From positions 128,631 through 192,630 of the forward strand of contig JADDTR010000016.1 in assembly GCA_015345905.1 (NCBI GenBank): a stretch of DNA of 64,000 nt. Direction: 5' to 3'. Positions within the stretch are counted from its first letter, which is position 1. Each line of letters starts with the position of its first letter. This document shows, piece by piece, positions 32,296 through 42,849 of the stretch. The stretch is from Aotearoamyces nothofagi. Taxonomy: Eukaryota > Ascomycota > Leotiomycetes > Leotiales > Tympanidaceae. The translations under genes and the position numbers were made by a program. A model generated the notes under the pieces. That model searched no databases. It had not been told where the DNA came from and saw nothing but the letters and a program-made list of their open reading frames with translations.

Positions 32296-35200
32296 TTAAA
32301 TGCTACCGCCAAAGCTCCCTCGTGTGACGGTCGAAGCTGATGAACCGCTCTCACTGGGAGTGCCCGGCTCAATGGAGACTTGGTTTCTGATAGCCATGAT
32401 CCATTCATGCTGAAGCAGCTCTGGGGCGGATGCTCTCTTTTTCGGATCTCTAATGAAGCATCTTTTCAAAAAGTCGATACCTTGAGAGCTTAGTTGTTCG
32501 GGAGACGGAAGTTGTGGGGGGTTGCCCTGAGCGATGTTATACATGATGGCCCACTCGTTATCAAGGGACGCCCAAGGGCGGCGACCTGTTGCCATTTCAA
32601 GGATCACACATCCTAGAGACCAGACATCGACTGCTCCGGCTCTACCTGGGTTCTCGCCTTTTATAACTTCTGGAGACATGTACATTGGAGTGCCAGTCAT
32701 AGACTTGTTGGGCTTTCCTACAGAGGCATTGACGAGAGTTTTACCTTGGCGGGCAATGACTTTGGCAGCTCCGAAGTCGACATATTTGATGACGCCACTG
32801 TGGTCGAGGAGAACGTCTACCGTTATCATTAGCTTGCGTTGACTATATAATATTATGATACTTACTTTCTGGTTTGATATCACGATGTACAATACCACTT
32901 TCATGAAGGTATGCAAGTCCTTCTAGAAGCTGCAACGCGTATACCGAGATGACCTGCTCATCTTCGATTCTACCATGTTCTAGAAGTCCAGCAAGTGACC
33001 CTCCTGAGCAATATTCCATGAAAATGTAAACTTTATCTCGATGGACTTCAATGCCATAATACGATACGACATTGGGATGATCAAGGACCTCAAGGACGCC
33101 CATCTCGTCTCTGATTTGGCCTGCAATTGTAGGGATTAACTGGGGATCTTGCAAGCGGATTTCCTTTACAGCCATAAGATAGCCGGAATCGAGATTGATT
33201 GCTGCATATACGGATCCAAAAGTTCCGCCTCCCACAAATTGGCCTTGTTGCCATCGCATGGTAACATTCGTTGGTGATGAAGAGAGAAATGTGAGGGAAC
33301 GATCAGCCTCATTGGACTCTTCCAATACCCGACCAAGTGCTTGTCTCTCAGCCTCCTTTTGCTTGCGAATTTCATCGAGCTCAGCCAGTTGTTCTAGTCG
33401 CGCCTCACGAACATATTTCGATGATTCCTCGTCATCAAGCATTCTACTCATATCCATCTTTCGGAACTGCCCAGATAATGCCTCTATCCGCTGCTTCTCT
33501 GCTTGAGCTGCAAGTGTTGACCTCGCACCCATAATATCAAAGTGAGAAATTAGCAGGCTCATGCAACCTGCAACTTTCGCACGTAGTTTCGCATACTCGT
33601 CGTCTCCGAGCGCTAGGATGTGTTGGCCTTGTGTCATATGCATTGAAAACTCCAAAGCTAGCACCGCCCATCTGAAAGTCTTCCGGTCGGATGCAACACA
33701 ATCATCACAAATAAAACTGACCCAGTCCAACGCAAGTTTGGTCAGCTTCAGATTGTTCATCTGCCTTCGATTCCTATCCATGTATAGAAGGGAACGTTGG
33801 CCAAATTCAGTTGCGAAAACGAAGCAGGTCTGAATGAGCTCTTGGCAATCTAGACCTTCAGTCTGCTTGCGGATAATCTCAACGCTATCCATGATCGTGT
33901 TCGAGAGCTTATAAGCGACCTTTTTGATCTCCGTCAACTTCGCGTTAACCTTGTGGAGGTTGGATCTCTGCTCGACGATCATGTCCAAGTGCATGTCGAT
34001 GGAATCAAGAAAGGCCAATCTAGCATTTGCCAAACGGGCTTGAGAACCGTCTGCAATCAATCGGATGTGGCCAACTTTAAGATCCACTGGAGTCTCTCTG
34101 ATATCTGCGTCTATCTGCCTCCCGCCCCATTGTACTGGTATCTCAGGACGCATTATCAAGAGATATGGGTTTGAAGGATCCTCCGGGGCATCATCGCCGT
34201 GATAACAGGTACCTAAAATCGATTGTATATCCTGGGGCCGGTCGTATAGTGACGGTGATGCAATCAGGAAAATGCCATCGTGCTCAATACTTGCTGTATA
34301 GACAAGAAAGTGGCCTGAATCAATAAGACGGTCGTAAAGATTTAACAAATTGCCACGATCCATTGCAATACTGAAATCAGTAGCGTTCTCGAATCGGTCA
34401 CTGAGGACTCGGGAGAATCTCTGAAGCATGCGTTGCCGGACTCGAACGGAATCCAGGATCGCCTTGTATCGCTTGTTCATTTCCGCAGCGGTCTCTTTTG
34501 GCTTTCTTTGAAGTTCACGCTCGAATGTCTGACTTAGGCGATATAATGCTTTGTACGTTAGCGAGCTGAATTGCTCTGCTACTTCAACATCACCACCTTG
34601 GAGGTGTCGTCCAATTTCGTTAGAGAAATTCCATTCCTGTTCCAATACCTCAGCCTCTTTGAAAGCATTCTTATTGCCACTAAGCTTCCAACTAAGCATT
34701 TTGAAGTAATACTTGAGAGCGTCTAGAACAACTTGATCAAACGATTCATCAATGCAAGGTGGTAGATCCCATCCGGGCTCGGGCTGGGATATGGCGGCAT
34801 ACTCCTGCTTGATGCGTATGGCAAGCTTTAAAAGTATCTGGAACTGTGATATCATCTGCTCCAACATCATCGAATTCTGCTGAGCAGACTCCTTCATCTT
34901 CTTGGCATAAACCAGTCGGACCTTGATGATTTCTTCGATTAAGCGAGAAGGGAAGCTAATAAGGGTAAGGAGTTCTTCGATATAAGGTGGCAGATGACGC
35001 TTCGCAAATGCTGCGGAGTTTTCTATAAGCGTGCTCTTTGCTTTCATAATAACCTCAGAAACCCCGAGCAGCATACTCTTGTCGCCTTGCAGAGATTTGA
35101 GGCCATCCTCTTTGAGAAGTCTGTCGAGGAAAGATGATTCATCGGAGAGGCCGTTTGCACTAGGTGATCGCGCTTTTGCCTTCAAGAAATCTAGCTCTGC

Positions 35201-36418
35201 ATTACCAACCCAGCTTTGCAGTATGGCAAGTTCCGTATTAATAAGTTCCGTAGTGTTGTGCCATGAAACCACAGCATCGCAAGTGACTTGATATTGTAAA
35301 GATCCAGCATTCTTATTGCTACTGATCAGGGCTGCCCGGGAAGGATAGAGGGCTTCACATTTCTCGATTTTTTTCACAACGTCCCGGACTTGGTCAATGG
35401 GTGGCTTGCCGGCTTCACTTTCGCCTTGTACCTCAAACTTGGTGATCGAGTCGAGGGTAGCATCAAGTGAAGCGCGGCTATCTTCTACCATTCTCCGCTG
35501 CGCAGCTAGAGTTCGTCCACATATTCTCGACCGGATGCCGAGCCAAATCTCGGCCTTCAGCGAATCTTCTCCCTGCTTTTCTGACGCTCCTATCAGGCGC
35601 TTCTTTTCCTGCCTCACGACATCTCCAGTGAGTACAGATGCAAGCATCCCATGCCATTCTAATCTTTCCCGATTCGCAGGGTCCTTCAAATCTTCCGGCG
35701 TTGGCTGGAGGTCATCGTTGCCATAAAACATTATAGTTTCTTGATCGTATACATCATTTTCATACTGGCTTTCCGAGGCATGTGACCCACTGTCGTCTTC
35801 AGAGTCAGAGTCATAGGCTAGGCTTGGTGTGTATGGTTCAAAGTATTCATTGGGTTGGTCTTGACGTAGGCGCTGCACATAGGCCTTCTCTTGAGCTCGA
35901 TATGATGCATTGGGATCACGTTTGTGGCGCGAGGCAGAGGAAGAGCGATTTCGTTGGTTTATTATAGTGATTGAGTGTGGGCCCTTGTTCGGATGTCGAG
36001 GTGGTGCGTATGTATTCGAAGGGGTTCGAGCAGGCGCAGAAGGCCTCTGGGGTCTGCTTCCCGCACCGTTCAGAGCCAAGTCTGTCAGCCTTCCATTAAT
36101 AGCATTTACATCACCGCTTCCAACGCGAGGTCTTGTATTTGGAGCAAGCCCGACCGAAGGTGCGCGGGCATCAAATGAAGAGAAAGGCGTTGCATGGCTT
36201 GGGCTGTCATAGTAAGTCGTAATGCTGTTCTCGAGAGAGGCGTGCTCAACACCATCGCCTTGTGAATCGGCAGACGAGCCCGAATCCCCGGAATCGGTCT
36301 TGTCGAGATGAGGACGCTCCATGACAATAGGCGACTTGGGCCTCTCAGCACAGTCAACCACGTCGTTGTGGTCGTTTGAGAAACGCACTGAGCGTGGAGA
36401 AAGGTCGCTATTCATCAT
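32296..36418 (-). CDS. SSK2: MAP kinase kinase kinase of the HOG pathway (Ssk2/Ssk22/SskB type)
   Basis: Exons 36418-32866 and 32816-32296 give 1357 residues. The kinase relays osmotic and phosphorelay signals from the Ssk1 response regulator to the Pbs2 MAPKK and Hog1. The N-terminal 250 residues are Ser/Pro-rich and disordered; a long helical regulatory region follows (RERLEWHGMLASVLTGDV onward). The kinase domain begins near residue 1060 with GQFVGGGTFGSVYAAI, the catalytic Lys is in LMAVKEIRLQ, and HEVHRD-type loop HRDIKPEN spans 1178-1185. YVDFGAAK puts the DFG Asp near 1198; GTPMYMSPEVIKG and VDVWSLGCVILEMATGRRPW follow. The 49-nt intron splits the Asn codon of HRDIKPEN. Two adjacent ATGs (36418, 36415) precede NSDLSPRSVRFS; the open frame extends further upstream, but that part looks non-coding. 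It is divergent from SLD3. Confidence 0.95.
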
Positions 36419-37381
36419 GGCACAAAAGTCGCGAGTGCCATGTAGATGCAATTTGCCTCCTCCAATCTTTAGCGTACATGCACAGACGCTGACAGGGGGG
36501 TCAAATCTCGGAGCAATAGTAGCACCTGAGAGGCTATCTAGAATCAGCGACCAGCCTCTGGCCAACAGCGACAATATGAGAGTAGCAAATTCAAGCGCAT
36601 ATGCACTGTATGCAAGCAGATGTTCTGTACATGAGTTTGTCCGGAAAAGCTGGCATATTCGGAGAACGTGCCTTCAATGCACTGGCCTTTGCGGCTCCCA
36701 ATTGATCTCCCAGTTGTGTCGCCAAGGCCATTATCGCCAGGTCTATTCGGGTATCTCACGCGCCGTACGGTACGGAGTAATTGCGCTAATTCGGAAGAAG
36801 CTCAGGCCTGAGGGCAAACCTAACCAGACCTGCCGTATGATCCCAGAACCTCGTCGTGCTCATACAGGATCTTTCCCACCAGGTTGAAATGCAGTGTAGA
36901 AAGCTAGCACAGCAGTTAGCATAACAAGTACCTCACAGGCTTACATGCTATAATGGACATATGTTCCGCCACGTGAAGGCAATATGAATGGACATCGGTC
37001 AAGAAGGGCAGGGCGTACGTGCTATACTATGCAGTCGCTCAGATATTGTTGAATACAGCTTCCATATATAATCCAAGCAGTTGTAGGTATTTGGCAGGAT
37101 TTGTAAAGCGGTCAAGAAACTGTAAATGGCTGAAACTGCGGGCTTTTCGAGTTACAATGGGAGACATGGTGAGGAGCACGCTTTTAAGCTTGCTCCAGTT
37201 TCGCTCAGCCTGATGCCTGATGTCAGCCGAGTCGGTAGCCTCGCCAAACGCGCTCTTGCAGCGGGACATGCACAAGCCCCAGCATCATCTTCAATACTTC
37301 GCCAGCAGCAGCGATTTCCTGCATTGATTTTGGCACATGGAACTTTGTGCTCTATGACAGCCATCCTATTCTTACAGTGAT
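36419..37381. promoter_or_regulatory. divergent promoter region of SSK2 and SLD3
   Basis: About 960 bp between two genes read outward. It contains TACGGAGTA at 36771-36779 inside a run of CGTACGG/TACGG words. TTCTTACAG, 4 nt before the SLD3 ATG, looks like a splice acceptor, so SLD3 may have a 5' leader intron. No other element could be assigned. Confidence 0.5.
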
Positions 37382-40300
37382 ATGCTCGATCACGGAGAAT
37401 GCCCCGACGCGTCGTCCCAAACGCGTCAAAACTCTGGCATTTTGACACCAGCTTCAGAGGGTTCTGTCAGCCAAGATGATATTCCGAAGATGCTTTCGCG
37501 AAAGCGCAAGAGAGGAGGCAATACTATGGAAGATCTGTTAAGTGAATCTTTTGTCGTGAGGGTTAGATATGCTTGGCTTCTATCTATGTACCAGGCTGAC
37601 AAACAAATTATAGCCATATCCATCTACAGTCTTCGTTAAGCCCCACACCTTCAGGCCAATTGCTTTAGTCCCTCGAATACACCTTCCCCTCTCCTATCTC
37701 GATGGTGCTGCCTCATTGAGCTTCATTTCAGACTCTCGGCTATTCGAAAGTCATGTCAAAATCCTGGAATTGGAAGACCGGATGGGGACCCCGCCCATGG
37801 TTCTCATTGCTCGTTTGGATGATGGAAAGTCCATATTTGCTGTAGAACGTGAGTCACGGGGGCTTTATGTGCTCTGCAAGCTGGGGTCCTGGGTTGATCT
37901 GAATAAATTGTGTGCCCATGCGGTCGTATCGAGACGCCGATTCCAAAAAGAGACGGACGCCAATATCGAAAACCACGGGCAAGCTCAGACTGTATCTGAG
38001 GACAGTCAAATAACCCCTGAATCTAGTAAGTACAGCAAGAAGAAGAGGCTTGCTATTGAGGCAATACAATCAATGATGAAGCGACCCTCTGCGGATATTT
38101 CGTCAACTTCTCAAGCCGCACTGGCACCTTCATGCAAGGCCGATATCGTACCCACCGAAAACGTACCCACAGTGCAAGTCCAGCAGGCAGATCATATCCC
38201 TATATTAGAGGATGTAATAGTACGACCCATAGCTACGGATATTCTAGATAATATTCGGTTGCAGTATTTCGAGGCTTTATACCTGTCAAAGGTGAGTAAA
38301 CATTGGAGACGGTGCAAGCATATATTAACGTGTATCAGGCCTCACTTGCGTACTTTGCAAAGGGTCCGCTTTCACGAGCTCGTGCAGCCTTCCACCTGGA
38401 CTATGACTCGACACTCGATATGAGTGATCTCATTGCCTTCTTGCAGAGTCTCATTTTAACCACCGCCATGCTAGATAAGAAATACAAAGATGCCGTGCCA
38501 GGTCTTATATCAGCATTTGGCCCAGGAAGTCAAAGTGCCGATGAAGATAACAAGAACGCAGACGTCAAGAAACGTAAAGCCAAGAAGATGAAGCCGGGGA
38601 AGAATGGTCTATACCCCACAGAGGAGAACTTCGTTCGACGATGGTGGAGTACTCATGACACCGGGTCTGATGCTGACCTTCCTGAAGGTTCCCTTGAGGA
38701 CATTGCCAGAATCCGAGTTGCCCAGCTCCGTATCCGTGAAACACAGCTTCAGATAATTGTGATGCTCGAGACCCTAGCACTACAACCTTTAGCAATAACC
38801 AGCACAAGCCATGATGGTGAGCTTCCATCAGTTAACACGCAAAATGGTATCGTTGAGATCCATACGACCTTACGGTGTAAACCAAAAAAAAACCGAGAGT
38901 TAGCAGTTCTCGTCGATGTGCATGTGGACAGGCTTTGCATCTGGCAGTCTGTAGCAGCTGAAGAGGGAAAGACTGTGACAAAAATGGCTCACGCCTCTAA
39001 CTCAACTCTAACAACTAGGGATCTACCAATTACAGGAAGGAATGCTGCAGACATTCTTCGAGAGTTTTGCGTGGAGGTCATCGTACCTTTGTAAGCAGCT
39101 ACTTACTTAACGTTGCTGCTATGAGCTAACACTGGATAGCTTTTCGGCACGACTACCTGAGCAATGTGCTGCAATTAACCGGAAATTAGGTGGTCCTCTC
39201 ATTTTATCTCCAGCTCGTCCTACCTTGGCCAAATCGGCAAGCATGTCTGCAGTGCCGCCTCGTCCAGGGGCTATAACAAAACGGCCTATCCCTTCTAAAT
39301 CTCGACGAAGTCTTCAAAGAGTTCTGACTGATGAAAGGCATTCACGTACTGGTTCTCGTGGTCCATCTGGGGCTATCTCGTTGATGAGGTCAGCTACAGC
39401 CCCTATTATACCTGGCTTAAAGAGGGAAGTGAGCGAAAGCCCCTCTCTTACTAGTATCCCAACTGTGGATTCCCAGTCTATGTCTGTAAATCGGGGAGGT
39501 GTACAGAAATCCAAAAAGTTCTCTCAAAGGGAGGTGGACATGAGCTGCTTAGCGGGTGGCAATGAAGCAAAATCAAAGAAAGCAATTATTGAGGCAGAAC
39601 TGAAGGAAGCCATTTCGGCCCTAAAGCGGCCGAATAGACAACTTGCAGGCCAATCGTTGATGGAGACAGCAGAGAGAAGGACGATCTCTGCCACATCACA
39701 TGCTCGCAGTAAGATAAGCTGCTGCCAGCTCGGTGGATTACTATTAACCGTTTATAGAATCAAAGAAGCCCACACGGAATCCACTCTTCCAGGGGATACA
39801 AATCATGGCAACTCCACGAGGAAAGCGTCAAAAGGATATGATGGTAATCTCACAGCCGACACCAAAGCTTGGATCAGACTTTGACGTTGAGCCAGAGGTT
39901 ATACCTCCCTCTAGCATACTAAAGATACCACAATCTGGTGTACGCATTCCAGAAAGTCGAGAATCCGAGAGGAATATCTTTTGCAAAGCCACACCGGTGC
40001 GGTCGAAATCCGAAACTAGCACGATATCAGCTTTGCAAGCAACGCCGTCCCCACAGGCACCGCTTTCTAAGTTTGTTATCTCGAGCCATTTTACGGGTCA
40101 TAACTCCCACGGTCTTGATATGATTCCTCCATCGTCGCCCTTGAAGTCACGGGACTCCAACACACAGAACTTTCTAAGAATCCCAGATCCATTCGCACGT
40201 GAGATTATCTCACATACCCCTACAAAAGCCACAAGGGTGCAGGTGACTCCTGTCAAGAAGACAGTGAATACAGACGTGGATGCTGATGGTCATTTGGGCA

Positions 40301-40428
40301 CGCCAAGCAGCGTTGGTCTGTTCAAATGTCTAGACACGCGGGATATTTTTGGTGAAAAGCCCATAATAGGAAGTGACGGCTCGATATATAAATCTCTGGG
40401 GTGGGATGACTTTGATGACCTTGCATGA
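37382..40428 (+). CDS. SLD3: DNA replication initiation factor Sld3
   Basis: Exons 37382-37561, 37614-38291, 38339-39090, 39140-39708 and 39758-40428 give 949 residues; introns are 47-52 nt. Sld3 recruits Cdc45 to the Mcm2-7 helicase and, once phosphorylated by CDK, binds Dpb11 to fire origins. The conserved Sld3 core includes PYPSTVFVKPHTF, RIHLPLSYLDG, HVKILELEDRMGTPPMVLIA, LYVLCKLGSWVDL, YFEALYLSKASLAYFAKGPL, RARAAFHLDYDSTLDM and TRETQLQ-like RIRETQLQIIVMLETLAL. The tail is Ser/Thr/Pro-rich with several full CDK sites: TPVR, SPLK, TPTK and TPVK. It ends IYKSLGWDDFDDLA, resembling the family's C-terminal motif. At exon 1 an alternative donor (GTGAGG at 37556) would remove two residues. DPB4 follows on the same strand 405 bp downstream. 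Confidence 0.92.
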
Positions 40429-40833
40429 ATGGCCAATGTTGCCTTGGGATAATGGAGGGAGTGTTGGTGGCTAGCATATGGCGTTATGAAATATGGAGTG
40501 GGATCCGTCCTAATACCATCTTTGGCATGACACAACAATAGCATAGCGAATACACTACATGAATATAATGTCATAAGGTGGAATGGAACGTTGTCAAATT
40601 CCACGGGGTGTTACAGTAAGCTGCATCCATGAAGCGAGCCGTGATTCGTTACACGAAAACCCCACAATCGCGTCGCCAACCTCGAACATAATAAGTATAC
40701 TCTATCTAATCGCGCGCTGGCCCTCCACCAACGCTGATCGTCGCTAACATATCTTATGCTATTCATAACGTTGTTGACCTGGTGAACGCTGCACCTTACG
40801 CATCAAGTACAACGTAGTACATCTGCTTGCGCC
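40429..40833. promoter_or_regulatory. SLD3-DPB4 intergenic region
   Basis: 405 bp containing the SLD3 3' region and the DPB4 promoter. Nothing specific recognised. Confidence 0.5.
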
Positions 40834-41803
40834 ATGCCACCACGGAAAAGTGACGTCTCAAGAGTCGCAACGGGCGATGAAGGCGCAGGCACACCCGTCA
40901 AAGAAAAAGACGGCGTGAACATAGAGGTCATAAATGCACCATAGACCAAAAGCTCTGCGCAATCTTTACTGACCATTCCCAATAGGATCTTAACCTTCCC
41001 AAGTCTATAGTAACCCGTCTTGCAAAGGGAGTTCTTCCACCGAACACACAAATACAGGGAAATGCCATGCTAGCAATGACCAAGAGCGCAACGGTATTCG
41101 TCAACTACCTATCTACACAGTACGTCTTTGTTATGTCTGCGCCTTGTTGGCTCGCACGCTACTGTCTCTATCCAATATTCCCGTTCCTCTACAGTCTTTC
41201 TTGACCCCTTGCTAATAGCCGGCTTTCTCCACAGCGCCAATGAGTATGCCCAAGGCGCGAATCGGAAAACCATCGCACCTGCAGACGTATTCAAAGCTCT
41301 CGATGACCTAGAGTTTCCGGACTTCAAGCCACGGCTCGAGGCCGAGCTCGCAAGTACGGACACGCTCTGTAAATCTTCCTGGATTGCAATAGATGCTAAT
41401 TGTTATGCTAGAATTCAACGAGGTGCAAACAGATAAGCGGAATACGTATCGAAAGAAGGTTGCAGCGGACAAGGCGTCAGGACCAAAGAGTGGAAGCCCA
41501 GCAGAAGTAGGGGAGAGCAATGGAAACACACAAGGAGAGAGGAGTGGAGAGCCGGCGCCGAAGAAAGCCAGGAGGGATCCGGAAGCAGAGGGTGAGGAAC
41601 ACGCCGACGTAGGCGAAGAAGATACGATAGGCGATATCGGCGACGATATAGGAGAAGAAGGCGAGGAGGAGCCGGATGATGATGTCGAAGACGATGAGGA
41701 AGGGGGGGAGGAGGCGGATGGGCCACCCTCAGACGCTTTAGAAGAACATGAAGAGAAAGAGGTGGAGGATGAGGCGCTGGACAATGGAGAAGATAGCGAT
41801 TGA
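40834..41803 (+). CDS. DPB4: DNA polymerase epsilon histone-fold subunit Dpb4
   Basis: Exons 40834-40926, 40986-41119, 41235-41353 and 41412-41803 give 245 residues; introns are 59, 115 and 58 nt. With its histone-fold partner Dpb3 it forms the accessory dimer of DNA polymerase epsilon, and in many eukaryotes the same subunit serves an ISWI/CHRAC-type remodeller. The histone fold spans about 32-110: EDLNLPKSIVTRLAKGVLPP, QGNAMLAMTKSATVFVNYL, HANEYAQGANRKTIAPADVF, KALDDLEFPDF, then FNEVQTDKRNTYRKK. The last 100 residues are strongly acidic (EEGEEEPDDDVEDDEEGGEE), preceded by a basic KKARR. The start MPPRKSDVSR is the only in-frame ATG before the fold. The long minus-strand Ser-rich open frame across exon 4 is its mirror image. 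Confidence 0.93.
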
Positions 41804-42849
41804 TTTAGGTGGTGCTTGGTTAGCGGACTTATCATGGTTGCATTGGGTCGGAAGGGAGTTGTTAGATTTTTATGGATATGAAAAAGTTTATCATGGTTAG
41901 GGTGTTGTTGTATATATGTTCATGATATCCATTGTAAATGAGAGAACCCCCCTTCCGTGATCTTGAGAAGGGGTCATACTTAGCTCTTACCATTCAGGCG
42001 TTTAGAGGTTGCAACTAAATTAAAGTTTGCTGTAGTCAACTTACGAGAACTTTCGGTTCGTTCAGAAACAACTTATAGTATCGGTCTATCCTTTCCAGAT
42101 TTCTAGATGCTTTTATTCACATTAAAGCACTTCGCCAGTAATCAGGCTCACATCTCCAACTAGATTTCACAATAGGCCATAAGACTACTTGAGATATGAG
42201 GCAGCGATTTTCAAGATATAGATTAGCCACTTCCTTTGAATCTTAATCTTTATGTCATCCCACAGGTACGTAAATAATTCCCAAACAAACAATACGCAGA
42301 AATGTATGAGCTCCACCATGTATCTAGCTAACCAAAGCCGGGTTGTTCCAGCATGCAGGTCAAACAGTACAGTAGAAATACCTATGCGAACCGTATCCCT
42401 AAAACGAATGGTGCAGACCCAAATCAAAAGAAGAGCCCAGCGAAATATGAAGTAAAACATAGAATCGAATCAAGCCAGTAGTAGATGTGTCAACGTCCAG
42501 CGATAAAACTTGTAAAAATCAGATAGGTATCTCCAAAAACATTGACAGTTCAAGCACAATATGAAACCCCGTGCATAATGTACACCGTTGAAAATCCATG
42601 GCCCTTGACAGACAATGCTGGGACTCTGTAATGTGCGCCCAACTCCTCTACCAGATCCTGCAAATGTTCGCAATCTGACAAATTGCCGCCGAGCCAATCT
42701 GATATCTACGCGATATCACCATTATCAATTACCGCCGCCAACCCTGACAAACAGAAAGATATTGTTCGACGGTCATCTCACCAGCTTCGTATATATATTA
42801 GTGCTTGAATGGCATGTATTCATTGACACATATACGCGAATCCATTTTA
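41804..42849. other. convergent intergenic region, AT-rich
   Basis: It lies between the 3' ends of DPB4 (plus) and the RSC7-family gene (minus). It is longer than needed for 3' regions, but no gene recognised. Open frames here are under 95 codons without domains. Confidence 0.5.

Noticed and set aside
36419-36574. Extra 52 residues upstream of the SSK2 start
   Set aside because: The frame is open, but the encoded sequence is hydrophobic and Cys-rich, unlike the Ser-rich N-terminus of the family; the paired ATGs at 36418/36415 fit better.
41308-41835. 175-codon minus-strand Ser-rich open frame
   Set aside because: It is the mirror image of the GA-rich, acidic-tail-coding DPB4 exon.
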